From Nitrospiria bacterium (GTDB taxonomy: Bacteria; Nitrospirota; Nitrospiria; SBBL01; JAADHI01): a stretch of DNA of 45,149 nt. Under the pieces are notes generated by a model that was not told the DNA's origin, did not search any database, and saw nothing but the letters and a program-made list of their open reading frames with translations. Location of the stretch: NCBI GenBank assembly GCA_945787655.1, contig CALZIJ010000010.1, positions 1-45,149 of the forward strand. The letters are read 5' to 3'. The position numbers and the translations under genes were made by a program. Of this stretch, positions 1-8,222 are shown piece after piece. Position 1 is the first letter of the stretch; every line of letters begins with the position of its first letter.

Positions 1-650
1 ACTGCGTAGCATCTTGTTAAAAGAGTCAGACGATTGTGCAAATTTATTTGCCTTCTTCTTATCCTCTTTTTCAAAAAGATAAGTCTGTAATTTCTGGAAT
101 AAGAGACTAAAATATATTTTGTCTTTAATCGCTGGGACATATTCAAACTGAAAGCTACTCAAAAAACGTGTAACTTGAGCACTGCCCTTTAAGTCAGTCT
201 GATAAATATATTCCCCCTCAAAATTATTTTTTTTGAAAATGACCTTGAAATCCAAAATTTTTCAGGTAACCCACGCTGTTTCTTCTCATTATTAAAAAAC
301 AATTTTATTGAAATAACCTCATCTGACCGCCTTAAATCCCGAAGATTTTCATCACTAACACCCTCATCTCTCACCCTCGTAGCTTGTTGCGCCTTTCTGT
401 TTTCTATGTCTTCGTCAAACCTGTTTGCTACAATTTTCGAGAAATCTCTGTTTTTGTCAAATTGGATTCCCGGCGATATTTCATTATTAAAAAACAGATT
501 CAAGGCTCTTAAAACATTCGATTTTCCAGAATCATTTGCTCCTGAAAAGACATTCAAATCTTTTAAATTATCTATTTTTACTTTTTCTTGGTCTTTGCCA
601 CCATCAAAAGACCTAAAATGTTTTATTTCAATTTTTTCAATAATGTTCAT
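1..650 (-). pseudogene. OLD/AAA-type ATPase, N-terminal part, frameshifted and cut by window edge
   Basis: The first 150 or so residues form the start of an OLD/RecF-like ABC-type ATPase, a family found in DNA repair, phage defence and plasmid functions. The sequence opens with MNIIEKIEIKHFRSF and has a Walker A motif GANDSGKSN near residue 37. The reading frame stops at 189, but the next minus-strand frame stays open to the window edge and encodes family-like sequence (EGEYIYQTDLKGSAQ, then FQFEYVPAIKDK). One extra A in the A8 run at 227-234 would join the two frames. The start codon overlaps the stop of the recombinase relic as ATGA. The region is A/T-rich compared with the core genes downstream. 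It could be a real frameshift, a slippage site or a sequencing error in a homopolymer; the two-frame homology is clear, the exact family is less so. Confidence 0.7.
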
Positions 651-1228
651 AATTTTCCTAAATAACGAAACACCGTCCGTTCCGTAACACCTAGAGCGGT
701 CGCGAATTCTTTTTCCTTTAACCCTTTCGCTTTTAAGGCTCTGGCACGTTCGAGCTCGGCTTTGGTCATGCCTTTTTTCCTGCCTTTGTATACGCCTTTT
801 TCTTTGGCAACGGCAATCCCTACGACTTGTTTTGCTTTGAAGTATTGTAACTCTATTTCATCGATTCCCCCAAAAAACCGCGACCAAGATGCCCAACCGC
901 GCCGGATAAGGTCAATTTTCTGCGTAACAGACACCACACGAACACCACTTTCACACCATTGGGAAATAGTATTGATATCATCGCGCATAGACCGTGCGAT
1001 ACGATCCAGCTTCCAGACAACAACCGTTTTAACTGTTCCTAAAATATCGCCTCTGAAAGAGTGCTGAACCCCTCACGGCTTAGGTTCGCCCCCATCTCTT
1101 CGTCCACTCAAACCATTGTTTGCTCCAACGCATGGTCGTGAGCTGTGAGCCACGCGGAAATATCTGGCCTTTGGCCACCGCTGTTATGGTCATCGGAAGA
1201 AAAACGAATGCAAACACCTAATCCTCAT
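647..1228 (-). pseudogene. Serine recombinase/resolvase, degraded
   Basis: Only the last 113 codons (from 988) form an open frame, but recombinase sequence continues upstream in other frames to an ATG at 1228. Recognisable pieces, in order, are RFSSDDHNSGGQRPDISAW, a block EEMGANLSREGF, VVVWKLDRIARSMRDD, VRVVSVTQKIDL, GIDEIELQYF, KGVYKGRKKG and a C-terminal helix-turn-helix ending ERTVFRYL. This matches resolvase/invertase-type serine recombinases with a catalytic domain followed by HTH. Lesions are an extra A near the start, an in-frame TGA at 1108-1110, a TAG with frame change at 1039-1041, and a compensating pair of indels near 906-909 and 865-877 that garbles the stretch between them. The ATG overlaps the stop of the parE relic. 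It is almost certainly non-functional. Confidence 0.8.
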
Positions 1229-1528
1229 TATGTATTGTCACTCATTATATGACGGGCAGGGTCTTGCCTGCATCCAAGGACCCGCACAATCAGAACACGT
1301 TTACCAATCGGCTGATAATAAATTGAGTGAGAACGATATTCATAGCGGAATAACCTTTGAATGATAAAGCCGTAATCATCAACTCGGATTATCCGACAGA
1401 AGTTTAAAACAGTCATGTAAACCGGAGAGGTAGTCCTGCGCTGTTTGTATGCCAAAATTAAGAATTGAGTATTCGTAAATATCCTCAATTTCATGTTCGG
1501 CTTTATTCGTTAGTTGATAATTTCCCAT
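1228..1528 (-). pseudogene. parE: ParE-family toxin, frameshifted
   Basis: Translation from the ATG at 1528, inside the end of parD, gives MGNYQLTNKAEHEIEDIYEY and continues to a block ending KLLSDNPS, where the frame stops at tandem TGA codons. A second frame then supplies the family C-terminus LFRYEYRSHSIYYQP and VLIVRVLGCRQDPARH. Both halves match RelE/ParE-superfamily toxins, ribosome- or gyrase-directed proteins normally neutralised by ParD. The break lies near 1377-1386 and needs a single-base change; the region between the halves also looks a few residues short. The overlap with parD is the normal antitoxin-toxin arrangement. The toxin is probably inactive. Confidence 0.8.
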
Positions 1529-1772
1529 CCTGTTTCAGCCTGTGTTCTACGCGCTTCATAATATCGGGTACGGTGTTTTTGCTCATACCGCTATCTATAC
1601 CTTCCTCAATTAAGGATCGTAGCTCCTGCTCCACAAGCCTGCGGTCTTGGTCTTTACGTATCAGGTCACGGAAATATTCGCTATCATTTCCGTAACGCCC
1701 GCTTTCAATTTGTGCCTTTACCCACTCTTCCATTGCATCGGGGATCGTGATTGTTTTGCGCATCATTGCCAT
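1503..1772 (-). CDS. parD: ParD-family antitoxin
   Basis: This small protein of 89 residues is the antitoxin partner of the adjacent ParE. The motif ESGRYGNDSEYFRDLIRKDQ is the conserved core of ParD antitoxins of the CC2985 type, which have an N-terminal ribbon-helix-helix DNA-binding part (MRKTITIPDAMEEWV) and a C-terminal toxin-wrapping helix. A GTG at 1781 is also in frame, but the AAGGAG Shine-Dalgarno abuts that GTG and lies eight bases from the ATG at 1772, so the ATG is preferred. The gene is intact although its toxin is frameshifted. Such antitoxins usually repress their own promoter, and repeats suited to this lie just upstream. Confidence 0.85.
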   Translation of the reverse strand: MAMMRKTITIPDAMEEWVKAQIESGRYGNDSEYFRDLIRKDQDRRLVEQELRSLIEEGIDSGMSKNTVPDIMKRVEHRLKQDGKLSTNE

Positions 1773-1791
1773 ATTGGACACTCCTTTTAAG

Positions 1792-1850
1792 GTATGTTTA
1801 TAATCATACTTTAATCATATCATACTAGAGAAAGAACGCAATGTCTATAT
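1792..1850 (-). promoter_or_regulatory. Putative parDE promoter and operator repeats
   Basis: On the minus strand a TATGAT -10 box lies 16 bases after a weak TTGCGT -35. It is followed by an inverted repeat, GTATG at 1792-1796 and CATAC at 1805-1809, and further CATAT/CATAC copies up to about 1826. Such short repeated half-sites fit a ribbon-helix-helix antitoxin operator. The boxes are inferred from sequence only. Confidence 0.4.
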
Positions 1851-2008
1851 TCATGACACATAGAGTACACCTTAAATTTCAACAGGCCGACTTAATAGCG
1901 CAACTTGAAATACCTGCCTGTTTCCCGGCAAAAATCCTAAACGACATTTGTCAGTCACGACAGGGAAGAACAATACTGTTGCTCTCAAAAAAAGACGAGG
2001 CAGTTTAA
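1841..2008 (+). CDS. Possible small ORF, 55 codons, divergent from parD
   Basis: An ATG at 1841 opens a 55-codon frame to TAA at 2006-2008, beginning MSIFMTHRVHLKFQ. The only ribosome-binding candidate is a GA-rich stretch (AGAGAAAGAA). It occupies most of the otherwise empty 1773-2085 interval between parD and the lipoprotein gene and resembles no family I recognise. It may be a chance frame or a fragment of the decaying island. Confidence 0.2.
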   Translation: MSIFMTHRVHLKFQQADLIAQLEIPACFPAKILNDICQSRQGRTILLLSKKDEAV

Positions 2009-2085
2009 AACCCCTGCCGACGCCAACGGAAAAACATCATCGTCTGCATGAGCCGCCTTTTCCCGAAAAAAACCGATCTTAACAA

Positions 2086-2466
2086 TCAGGGTTGAACGGT
2101 AATCTGGACGCTTTCCGTCGTTTCCCGGTAGTTGGTCTGGTCGGCATGAAATTGAAGCGTATGATTCCCCACACCCAGATTGGATGCAGGCAGTGTCCAG
2201 GTATATCGGCAAAAAGAGACCTCTGTGTCGTTGCTCTTGTCGAGCCCCAAAGCCGCCCCCCCGGAAGTCCACCACCAATCCGCGCAATTGCAGTCGTCTC
2301 CACCGCAACCGCTCTCTCCGCCGCGGATTTCCGCTTCGAGGTCAATGGTTGCGCTTTCCGAGAAAACCGCCCCTTCCAGCGGTTGATGAATGGTCAGCGT
2401 GTGCGTGCACCCAAAGGTAAACAGAACAAGAAAAACAAATAAAGATAACTTCATATGTCGATACAT
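2086..2466 (-). CDS. Small secreted lipoprotein, beta-domain-like
   Basis: A 126-residue protein of unknown function. It starts with a hydrophobic signal peptide and a lipobox ending FTFGC (Cys20), so it should be lipidated and held in the envelope. The mature part contains IHQPLEGAVFSESATIDLEA, several cysteines in a cluster (SGCGGDDCNCADWW) and a C-terminal segment GVGNHTLQFHADQTN, which together resemble an Ig-like or bacterial adhesin-type beta domain with disulfides. The start at 2466 is supported by an AGGAGG Shine-Dalgarno seven bases upstream; a second ATG lies 12 bases further in. It has its own promoter and a leader of about 150 bases. Confidence 0.7.
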   Translation of the reverse strand: MYRHMKLSLFVFLVLFTFGCTHTLTIHQPLEGAVFSESATIDLEAEIRGGESGCGGDDCNCADWWWTSGGAALGLDKSNDTEVSFCRYTWTLPASNLGVGNHTLQFHADQTNYRETTESVQITVQP

Positions 2467-2622
2467 GGCCGTCCCTCCTGTTTTTTTCCTGATTAACCGT
2501 TTTTATGAAAACGACTTCTCTCACCCGGTCGTTTGCAACGATCCCGGTTGCTGTCTATTCATTTATTTCGTGAAGTCGATATGGGGCTTGCCCGCCCTCT
2601 AAACCAATGAGGACAATAATCT

Positions 2623-2650
2623 ATTGTAGGCATATGGAATGAGAAGTCAA
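2623..2650 (-). promoter_or_regulatory. Sigma-70-type promoter for the lipoprotein gene
   Basis: The minus strand reads TTGACT (2645-2650), a 16-base spacer, then TACAAT (2623-2628). This predicts transcription starting near 2617 and a leader of about 150 bases before the ATG at 2466. The leader contains a hairpin CGTTTT/AAAACG just before the Shine-Dalgarno; I recognise no known riboswitch in it. Confidence 0.6.
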
Positions 2651-2714
2651 TGCCCTTCTTAAGGGGGAGGGGACTGACTCAGGAAACCGGACCGTCCCAA
2701 TACTAAAGTTGGAT

Positions 2715-3449
2715 TTAATACACGATTTGAACCAGGACCAATCCATGCGCGGGCGCGGTCGGGCCGGCTTTTGTCCGGTCTTCGGCGGACAGGATTTCGG
2801 CCACTTCATTGGCCTTCCTCTTTCCCCGGCCCACTTCGACAAGAAACCCGACTATGTTTCGGACCATGTAGCGTAAAAAGCGTTGGGCTTGCAGGGTGAT
2901 GTCAATTTCCGCCCCGTTCTGTGTTATCTGAATCGGCTCTAAATAAATATCGTGGTCGGGGGCGTCGGTATCCGCCGCACAAAAAGAGGTGAAACAATGC
3001 CTTCCCTCAAACGCTTTTGCCGCCAGCCGCATCTCGCCAAGATCTAAATCAGAACGTACCCACCAGTGCGCATGCCGTAAAAGCGGTGCGCGGTATTTTG
3101 CATTGAAAAGTTGATAGCGATAGGTTTTCATCTTGGCCCCGAATCGGGCATGGAAGTCCTCACCCGTTAAAACAGCCGCTTCAATCACCATGTCTTCCGG
3201 TAAAACAGCATTGAGCGCGCGCTGCCACTCCGCTGGAGAAAAATCCGCTTCGGTATCAAAATGCGCCACTTGGCCCAGCGCATGAACGCCCGCATCGGTC
3301 CGGCCTGCGCCATACACCAGGGTCGGGTTTTGTGTGATCTTTTGAAGCGCCGCCTCAAGAGTCCCTTGAAGACTTCGGTGGTTTTCCTGCTTTTGCCAGC
3401 CGTGATAATGCCCGCCGTCATACCCAATCGTTAACTTGACCCGCTGCAC
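2715..3449 (-). CDS. truA: tRNA pseudouridine(38-40) synthase TruA
   Basis: TruA converts uridines 38-40 in the tRNA anticodon arm to pseudouridine. The 244-residue product has the normal length for the family. The catalytic motif GRTDAGVHA is present with Asp52 as the nucleophile, and the N-terminal sequence IGYDGGHYHGWQKQ and the C-terminal FLRYMVRNIVGFLVEVGRGK are family signatures. Translation starts at a GTG one base after the stop of the upstream amidase gene, so the two are almost certainly translationally coupled. It is the last gene of the ISC operon. Confidence 0.95.
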   Translation of the reverse strand: MQRVKLTIGYDGGHYHGWQKQENHRSLQGTLEAALQKITQNPTLVYGAGRTDAGVHALGQVAHFDTEADFSPAEWQRALNAVLPEDMVIEAAVLTGEDFHARFGAKMKTYRYQLFNAKYRAPLLRHAHWWVRSDLDLGEMRLAAKAFEGRHCFTSFCAADTDAPDHDIYLEPIQITQNGAEIDITLQAQRFLRYMVRNIVGFLVEVGRGKRKANEVAEILSAEDRTKAGPTAPAHGLVLVQIVY

Positions 3450-3450
3450 G

Positions 3451-4617
3451 TTATGCGCCGGTGCCCAATGAGTGGATGTAAGATTCGATCCCTTTCATCA
3501 ATGCTTCTGCGGCCCGTTGACGATATTGTGCATTTTTAAGTCTGCGTTCTTCTTTTCGGTTACTAATGAAGGAAATCTCCGCGAGAATCGCGGGCATTTT
3601 GGTATGGTTTAACACATAAAAAGGGGCGCGTTTTACACCCAGGGCTCTCGTGGGATATTTCGCAATCAGGTTTTTTTTGAGGGCATTATTGGTAAAATGC
3701 GCCAGCTCCAACGAGGCTTTTTTTGTAAAATCACGTTTTAAATCATTCAAAATAATTTTTTCAAAATCCATCGACTCCTTATGTGCCTCGGCATTTTCGC
3801 GTTTGGCCACCGCCAAGGCCCTTTTGTCTGATGCTTTTCCGAGCAAATAGACCTCAATCCCTTGTAATTTTTTAGAGGTGCTGGAATTGATATGCACGGA
3901 GACAAACAAATCCGCATTGTTTTCATTGGCAATTTCTGTCCGCCGTTTCAATGAAATAAATACATCTTTGTTGCGCGTCATAATCACTTTTTTCTTGAGT
4001 TTATTTTCGATCAGTTTTTTTAAACGACGGGAAATATCCAGGGCGATATTTTTTTCCTCAAGTCCACCCCGGCTTCTCGCCCCCGGATCTTTTCCGCCGT
4101 GACCGGGATCGATCACAATGGTCTTGATTGAAAATGCCGCCGGTGTGGGTTCAGGCGGAAAAAGGTCGATGACCAGTCGATCGGGATTTTCAAGAATCAG
4201 GTGCTTGTGGCTTCCCAACTGCTTATACAACAGGGAGATATAGACGGTTTTATTCCCCCGCTGGGTCACTTCGATTTTATCAATCAAATCACCCGTCATG
4301 GCATAGCTCGAACGCTGTTTGAGGTATTTCCCCAAAACGGCTTGCTCCAGTTTGACCAGGAGCGTACGAGAAGACACATCCCGCGTGACGGCATAGGAAA
4401 CCGTTCGGTTGAGATCAATCACAACACGGGTGCTGTCCGGATTATTTGAATGCCGGATTTTATTGACGACTGTTTTGCTGGATGGTTTGTTCGCGACAAG
4501 TTGCGGGGCAGGGAAATCCGGCCGAAAATCCGCAAACACAAGTGGGGCGTTGCCTAAAAAAAGGAGAGAAAATAAAAAAAGATATGCACTATAAAAATAT
4601 CGTGTCGGCTGTCTCAT
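3451..4617 (-). CDS. N-acetylmuramoyl-L-alanine amidase (AMIN + Amidase_3, AmiC-like)
   Basis: A periplasmic zinc amidase that cleaves the bond between N-acetylmuramic acid and L-alanine in peptidoglycan, usually for daughter-cell separation. The 388 residues comprise a signal peptide (1-29), an AMIN domain at about 45-155 that targets such enzymes to the septum or envelope machinery, and an Amidase_3 domain at about 165-385. Zinc ligands and catalytic residues are visible: His173 in DPGHGGKDPGA, Glu188, His242 in VSVHINSS and Glu347 in ILAEISFISNRKEE. It lies 36 bases after iscX and one base before truA, so it is carried by the ISC operon, an unusual partner. Its name as AmiA, B or C cannot be settled from sequence alone. 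Confidence 0.93.
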   Translation of the reverse strand: MRQPTRYFYSAYLFLFSLLFLGNAPLVFADFRPDFPAPQLVANKPSSKTVVNKIRHSNNPDSTRVVIDLNRTVSYAVTRDVSSRTLLVKLEQAVLGKYLKQRSSYAMTGDLIDKIEVTQRGNKTVYISLLYKQLGSHKHLILENPDRLVIDLFPPEPTPAAFSIKTIVIDPGHGGKDPGARSRGGLEEKNIALDISRRLKKLIENKLKKKVIMTRNKDVFISLKRRTEIANENNADLFVSVHINSSTSKKLQGIEVYLLGKASDKRALAVAKRENAEAHKESMDFEKIILNDLKRDFTKKASLELAHFTNNALKKNLIAKYPTRALGVKRAPFYVLNHTKMPAILAEISFISNRKEERRLKNAQYRQRAAEALMKGIESYIHSLGTGA

Positions 4618-4653
4618 CTGCTGTTCTAAACATAGACAGAAGCACGGGACTTG

Positions 4654-4866
4654 TCAATCCTGAGCGTCTTGATATTCTTCAAGCCAGGCCATTTGAATGG
4701 CTTCCAGAATCCCTTCGTTGGATCCTTTGGGATCGCCTTCAAAATCAGGCAGCTCAAGCACTTTTGCATGCAGGTCCGTAAAGCGGACGGTGAGAGGGTC
4801 CATCTCAGGATATTTTTCAAATAATGCAATACCAATGTCTTCCGCATCGTGCCAACCCAGCGTCAT
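4654..4866 (-). CDS. iscX: Fe-S assembly protein IscX
   Basis: A 70-residue acidic protein with the family sequence WHDAEDIGIALFEKYPEMDP and the motif TVRFTDLH, ending in the conserved EAIQMAWLEEY helix. IscX binds IscS at the same face as frataxin and tunes cluster assembly, and may bind iron. It follows fdx by 53 bases in the usual isc order. The start ATG has a purine-rich AAGGAATCGGG upstream. Confidence 0.93.
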   Translation of the reverse strand: MTLGWHDAEDIGIALFEKYPEMDPLTVRFTDLHAKVLELPDFEGDPKGSNEGILEAIQMAWLEEYQDAQD

Positions 4867-4919
4867 ATCACCCGATTCCTTTCTTTCTTAAACATGTTAA
4901 TAGAGTACAAGGTGTTTTG

Positions 4920-5252
4920 TCAGTGAGGTTCGGCTTTTCTGAATGCCTGCGTATTCACGGGAATCTCGACGACACAATCTCCTTCAATAAGCGCCTGGCA
5001 GGCAAGCCGGGAAGTCAGGGTTAAATCAGGAGCCGTATCGAGACGGTCCTCTTCTTCTTCTTCCATTTCTGAAAGATGATCAACACCTTTGCGAACAATC
5101 ACATGACAGGTCGTGCATGCACAGTTTCCACCGCAGTTATGCTCCAGTTCGATATCATGGTCCAAGGCAACGTCCAGGACGGTTTCTCCTTTTTCAACGT
5201 CGAACGTATGTTCAGTTTGGGGGTGTCCGGTAATAAATGTAATTTTCGGCAT
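4920..5252 (-). CDS. fdx: ISC-type [2Fe-2S] ferredoxin
   Basis: An adrenodoxin-type ferredoxin that supplies electrons for Fe-S cluster assembly on IscU. The likely cluster ligands are Cys40, Cys46, Cys49 and Cys85, in NCGGNCACTTCH and RLACQ. A fifth cysteine (Cys44) in the loop matches the extra cysteine typical of isc ferredoxins. The acidic helix EMEEEEEDRLDTAP is where partners dock in this family. The 110-residue length is normal, and it lies 16 bases after hscA. Confidence 0.95.
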   Translation of the reverse strand: MPKITFITGHPQTEHTFDVEKGETVLDVALDHDIELEHNCGGNCACTTCHVIVRKGVDHLSEMEEEEEDRLDTAPDLTLTSRLACQALIEGDCVVEIPVNTQAFRKAEPH

Positions 5253-5268
5253 GTTTAATTTTCCTGAA

Positions 5269-7101
5269 TTAAAGATCCTTCAGTTTTTTGTTCTGAAGCG
5301 CTTCCTGGACGGATTGAGACATGAGGTCTGCGGCAAAACGCTGCGTCGCCTGATCCAATGCAGTGAGTTTTTCACGGACCGCCTTGTGCATCTCGCTTGA
5401 GATGGCATTTTTTAGCTCGGCGATGGCCTTTTCGATTTTTTCCTTTTCGGCATCGTCTAAAAGTGAAGCCCCCTGTGCAAGCGCCTTTTCTGTGTGGTGA
5501 AGCACGGTTTCCGCCTCGTTTTTTGATTCGATCCATTGCCGTTTTTCAAGGTCTTCTTTCGCGTGTTCCATCGAAGCGGAAATCATTTTTTCCGCGTCCG
5601 CATCACTTAACCCATAAGTTGGTTTAACCTCGACGGTGGTTTCTTTCCCGCTTTTTAAATCTTTTGCCGTGACATTCAAAATGCCGTTGGCATCGATTAA
5701 AAAGGTCACTTCAATCCGCGGCATGCCCGCAGGCATGGGGTCAATTCCTGTAAGATTAAATTTGGCCAAACTGCGGCAATCCTCAACCAGCTCCCGCTCG
5801 CCCTGTACCACATGAATGGAAACCGACCGCTGACCATCGACCTGGGTTGAATAGGTTTCCTTTGCCGTCGTTGGAATGGTGGCATTTCTTTGAATGAGAC
5901 GACTCACTACTCCGCCCATCGTTTCAATCCCCAATGAAAGCGGCGTAACATCCAGAAGGAGCATGTCTGTAATGGCGCCGGAAAGAATCTGTGCCTGGAC
6001 CGCCGCGCCCAAGGCGACAACTTCGTCCGGGTTAAGTTCACTGTGCGGCTGTCTTTGAAAAAAATCACCGACAGTTTCCTTGAACAGCGGCACACGAATG
6101 GATCCTCCAACCAGAACCACTTCGTTAACATCCGTTGGGGTGAGTTTCGCATCCGCCAAGGCTTGTGTGCAAGAATCAATCGTTCTGGAAATGAGCGGTG
6201 TGATCAGCTTTTCAAATTCAGACCGACTTACCCGGCGAATATACTGGGTTTTTTTATCCGGCAGCGTTAATGTGATGTCTACAGATTCCTCGGAGGAGAG
6301 CGCACATTTCACTTTTTCTGAAGCCAGCCGCGCCTCTTGCATCGTTTCTGGAAAATCCTGTATCTCCACTTTGTATTTTTCTAAAATTTCTTTTCGGATC
6401 AGTTGAACCAGTTTCTGATCAAAATCATCCCCGCCCAAGTGGGTATCCCCATTCGTTGATAACACCTGAAAAATACCGTTGTTAATTTTTAAAATAGAGA
6501 TATCAAAGGTGCCTCCCCCCAGATCATAGACGGCAATAATCCCCTTCTTTTCTTTTTGCAATCCATAGGCGAGCGAGGCCGCAGTCGGTTCATTTAAAAT
6601 CCGAAGCACTTCAAGACCGGCCAGCTTTCCGGCATCTTTTGTGGCCTGACGCTGACTGTCATTAAAATAAGCCGGTACGGTAATCACCGCCTGTGTGACT
6701 GAAGTATTCAAGGCTTTTTCTGCACGTGCTTTCAGCGCGCTCAGGATATGTGCGGAGATCTCAGGCGGAGAGTGCTGTTGATCACCTATCTGAATTTGAA
6801 CGCCTTCTTTTCCTTTTCCCAAAAAAACAAACGGGAGATGCTGAAGATCAGCCTCAAGATCTTCACGGCCTTTCCCCATAAAACGCTTCACGGAATACAC
6901 CGTTTCTTTTGGATGGGTCATTAAACGGGCTTTCGCCTGCTCTCCGGTCAAGGTTTTTTGAGGGCCTTCCTTCAAAAAAGCAACGATGGATGGAAGGGCG
7001 ACTTGTCCATTTTCATCAGGAATAGCACGTGGCGTTTTCCCATCCATATAAGCAACCAGGCTGTTTGTCGTTCCTAAATCAATTCCAACAACTTGCGGCA
7101 T
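5269..7101 (-). CDS. hscA: Fe-S chaperone HscA (Hsp70 family)
   Basis: A specialised Hsp70 that, with HscB, drives cluster transfer from IscU by ATP hydrolysis. The 610 residues include the phosphate-1 loop [16 protein letters not shown] at the N-terminus, [12 protein letters not shown], the phosphate-2 region [11 protein letters not shown] and [11 protein letters not shown], all Hsp70 signatures. The substrate-binding part follows ([14 protein letters not shown]). The short C-terminal tail lacks the EEVD-like or long acidic tail of DnaK. HscA recognises an LPPVK motif in IscU, which is present in the neighbouring iscU product. It is 15 bases downstream of hscB. Confidence 0.96.
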   Translation of the reverse strand: MPQVVGIDLGTTNSLVAYMDGKTPRAIPDENGQVALPSIVAFLKEGPQKTLTGEQAKARLMTHPKETVYSVKRFMGKGREDLEADLQHLPFVFLGKGKEGVQIQIGDQQHSPPEISAHILSALKARAEKALNTSVTQAVITVPAYFNDSQRQATKDAGKLAGLEVLRILNEPTAASLAYGLQKEKKGIIAVYDLGGGTFDISILKINNGIFQVLSTNGDTHLGGDDFDQKLVQLIRKEILEKYKVEIQDFPETMQEARLASEKVKCALSSEESVDITLTLPDKKTQYIRRVSRSEFEKLITPLISRTIDSCTQALADAKLTPTDVNEVVLVGGSIRVPLFKETVGDFFQRQPHSELNPDEVVALGAAVQAQILSGAITDMLLLDVTPLSLGIETMGGVVSRLIQRNATIPTTAKETYSTQVDGQRSVSIHVVQGERELVEDCRSLAKFNLTGIDPMPAGMPRIEVTFLIDANGILNVTAKDLKSGKETTVEVKPTYGLSDADAEKMISASMEHAKEDLEKRQWIESKNEAETVLHHTEKALAQGASLLDDAEKEKIEKAIAELKNAISSEMHKAVREKLTALDQATQRFAADLMSQSVQEALQNKKLKDL

Positions 7102-7116
7102 TATTGTCCTTTATTT

Positions 7117-7845
7117 CTATGATTTTAAAGCGGTTTTGATATCCTGAATAACCCGTTCAAGATACCCTGTGTGTGAGAGAATCTGTTTCATTTCCATGAG
7201 ACAGTTTTTTTGCGCTGCGCTAAACGCCTGACTTTTCCGTCCGACCTCCAATTGATCCCATTTTGTAAAAAGGGCAAGCAATTTATCCTGCTCGTCTTTT
7301 TGATAGCGCTGCATTTTTTCCAGTGCAGACTTCAGGGTGTCTTCTCGTTTACGACGGCCGACCTGATCAGAAGGATCCAGCGCCTGCATTTCTTCCACGG
7401 CTTCCTGAACCTCAAAAATATCTTCAAAAAGGCTAGCGGGCGCCTGTGTTTTCATCTGATTCTCTCCTTCAACCAGTTGAATCAGATAGGCCGCACGCTT
7501 TAGAGGATCTTTTAAAGTTTGATAGGCTTTGTTTAAAAGTGCCGTATTTTCAAGGCTGATCTCCTGCTCTGCCTTTGGGCGCTGCTGAAAGAAATCAGGG
7601 TGAAAACGGCGGCTTAATTCATAATACTGTTTTTCAAGTTGATCCAGATTAATATTCAATGTGTAGCCCTGATTTAAAGAAGCGAAATAATCTGTATCGC
7701 TTAAAAACTCCTGGATCGTTTTGCATGAAACACAATTGTAGAGATCCACTTTCTCGGATTGACAACTCCAGCAAGGGCGTTCCGCAGGTATTTTTTCAAA
7801 AAAAGGGCCCCTCTCGGAGCCATTTTTTTTTGACACAGTTTCCAT
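7117..7845 (-). CDS. hscB: Fe-S co-chaperone HscB with N-terminal zinc-knuckle
   Basis: HscB is the J-domain partner that stimulates HscA and brings IscU to it. The J-domain starts near residue 52 (DYFASLNQ) and has the HPD tripeptide at residues 82-84. In front of it is an extra tetracysteine segment, Cys25-x2-Cys28 and Cys38-x2-Cys41 (PCWSC, CVSCK), resembling the zinc-binding N-terminus of eukaryotic HSC20 and absent from the E. coli type. I chose ATG 7845, with GAGG five bases upstream overlapping the iscA stop, instead of an in-frame ATG at 7896 inside iscA. Length 242 residues. Confidence 0.93.
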   Translation of the reverse strand: METVSKKNGSERGPFFEKIPAERPCWSCQSEKVDLYNCVSCKTIQEFLSDTDYFASLNQGYTLNINLDQLEKQYYELSRRFHPDFFQQRPKAEQEISLENTALLNKAYQTLKDPLKRAAYLIQLVEGENQMKTQAPASLFEDIFEVQEAVEEMQALDPSDQVGRRKREDTLKSALEKMQRYQKDEQDKLLALFTKWDQLEVGRKSQAFSAAQKNCLMEMKQILSHTGYLERVIQDIKTALKS

Positions 7846-7852
7846 CAAGACC

Positions 7853-8209
7853 TCAAGTTGAAAAAGATTCTCCGCAACCACAACTTTGCTTTGCATTGGG
7901 ATTGTGAAATTTAAACCCGCCGCCTACCAGTGCCGTGCTAAAATCCAGCGTCGTCCCTGATAAATAAACCGCGCTTTTTTTATCCACAATGACAGAAAGT
8001 CCATCAAAGTCGAAAACGTCGTCGTGCTGCGAGATCTCGGTATCGAAATGCAGTTTATAACTCAAACCCGAGCAGCCACCGCCGTCCACAGAAAGCCTGA
8101 GTGCGGCATTGCCCAACTGCTTGCGCTCAATCATGTCTTTGACTTCTTTAACCGCTTCCGGAGTCAAATGAACCACAGGAACTTCGTTTTTTGTATTCGT
8201 TTCTATCAT
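7853..8209 (-). CDS. iscA: A-type Fe-S carrier IscA
   Basis: A 118-residue cluster carrier protein that receives clusters from IscU and passes them to target enzymes, with proposed roles in 4Fe-4S maturation. The three conserved cysteines are Cys46 (GGGCSGLSY), Cys110 and Cys112 (SCGCGESFS). An upstream in-frame ATG at 8275 overlaps iscU; the ATG at 8209 (MIETNT), 13 bases after the iscU stop, gives the normal family length and is preferred. The family also contains ErpA and SufA; the position in an isc cluster makes IscA most likely. Confidence 0.93.
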   Translation of the reverse strand: MIETNTKNEVPVVHLTPEAVKEVKDMIERKQLGNAALRLSVDGGGCSGLSYKLHFDTEISQHDDVFDFDGLSVIVDKKSAVYLSGTTLDFSTALVGGGFKFHNPNAKQSCGCGESFST

Positions 8210-8222
8210 GTCATCACCTAAT

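Noticed and set aside
2467-2617. Possible riboswitch in the lipoprotein leader
   Set aside because: The 150-base leader has a small hairpin but none of the conserved cores I know for GEMM (c-di-GMP), SAM, TPP or cobalamin riboswitches.
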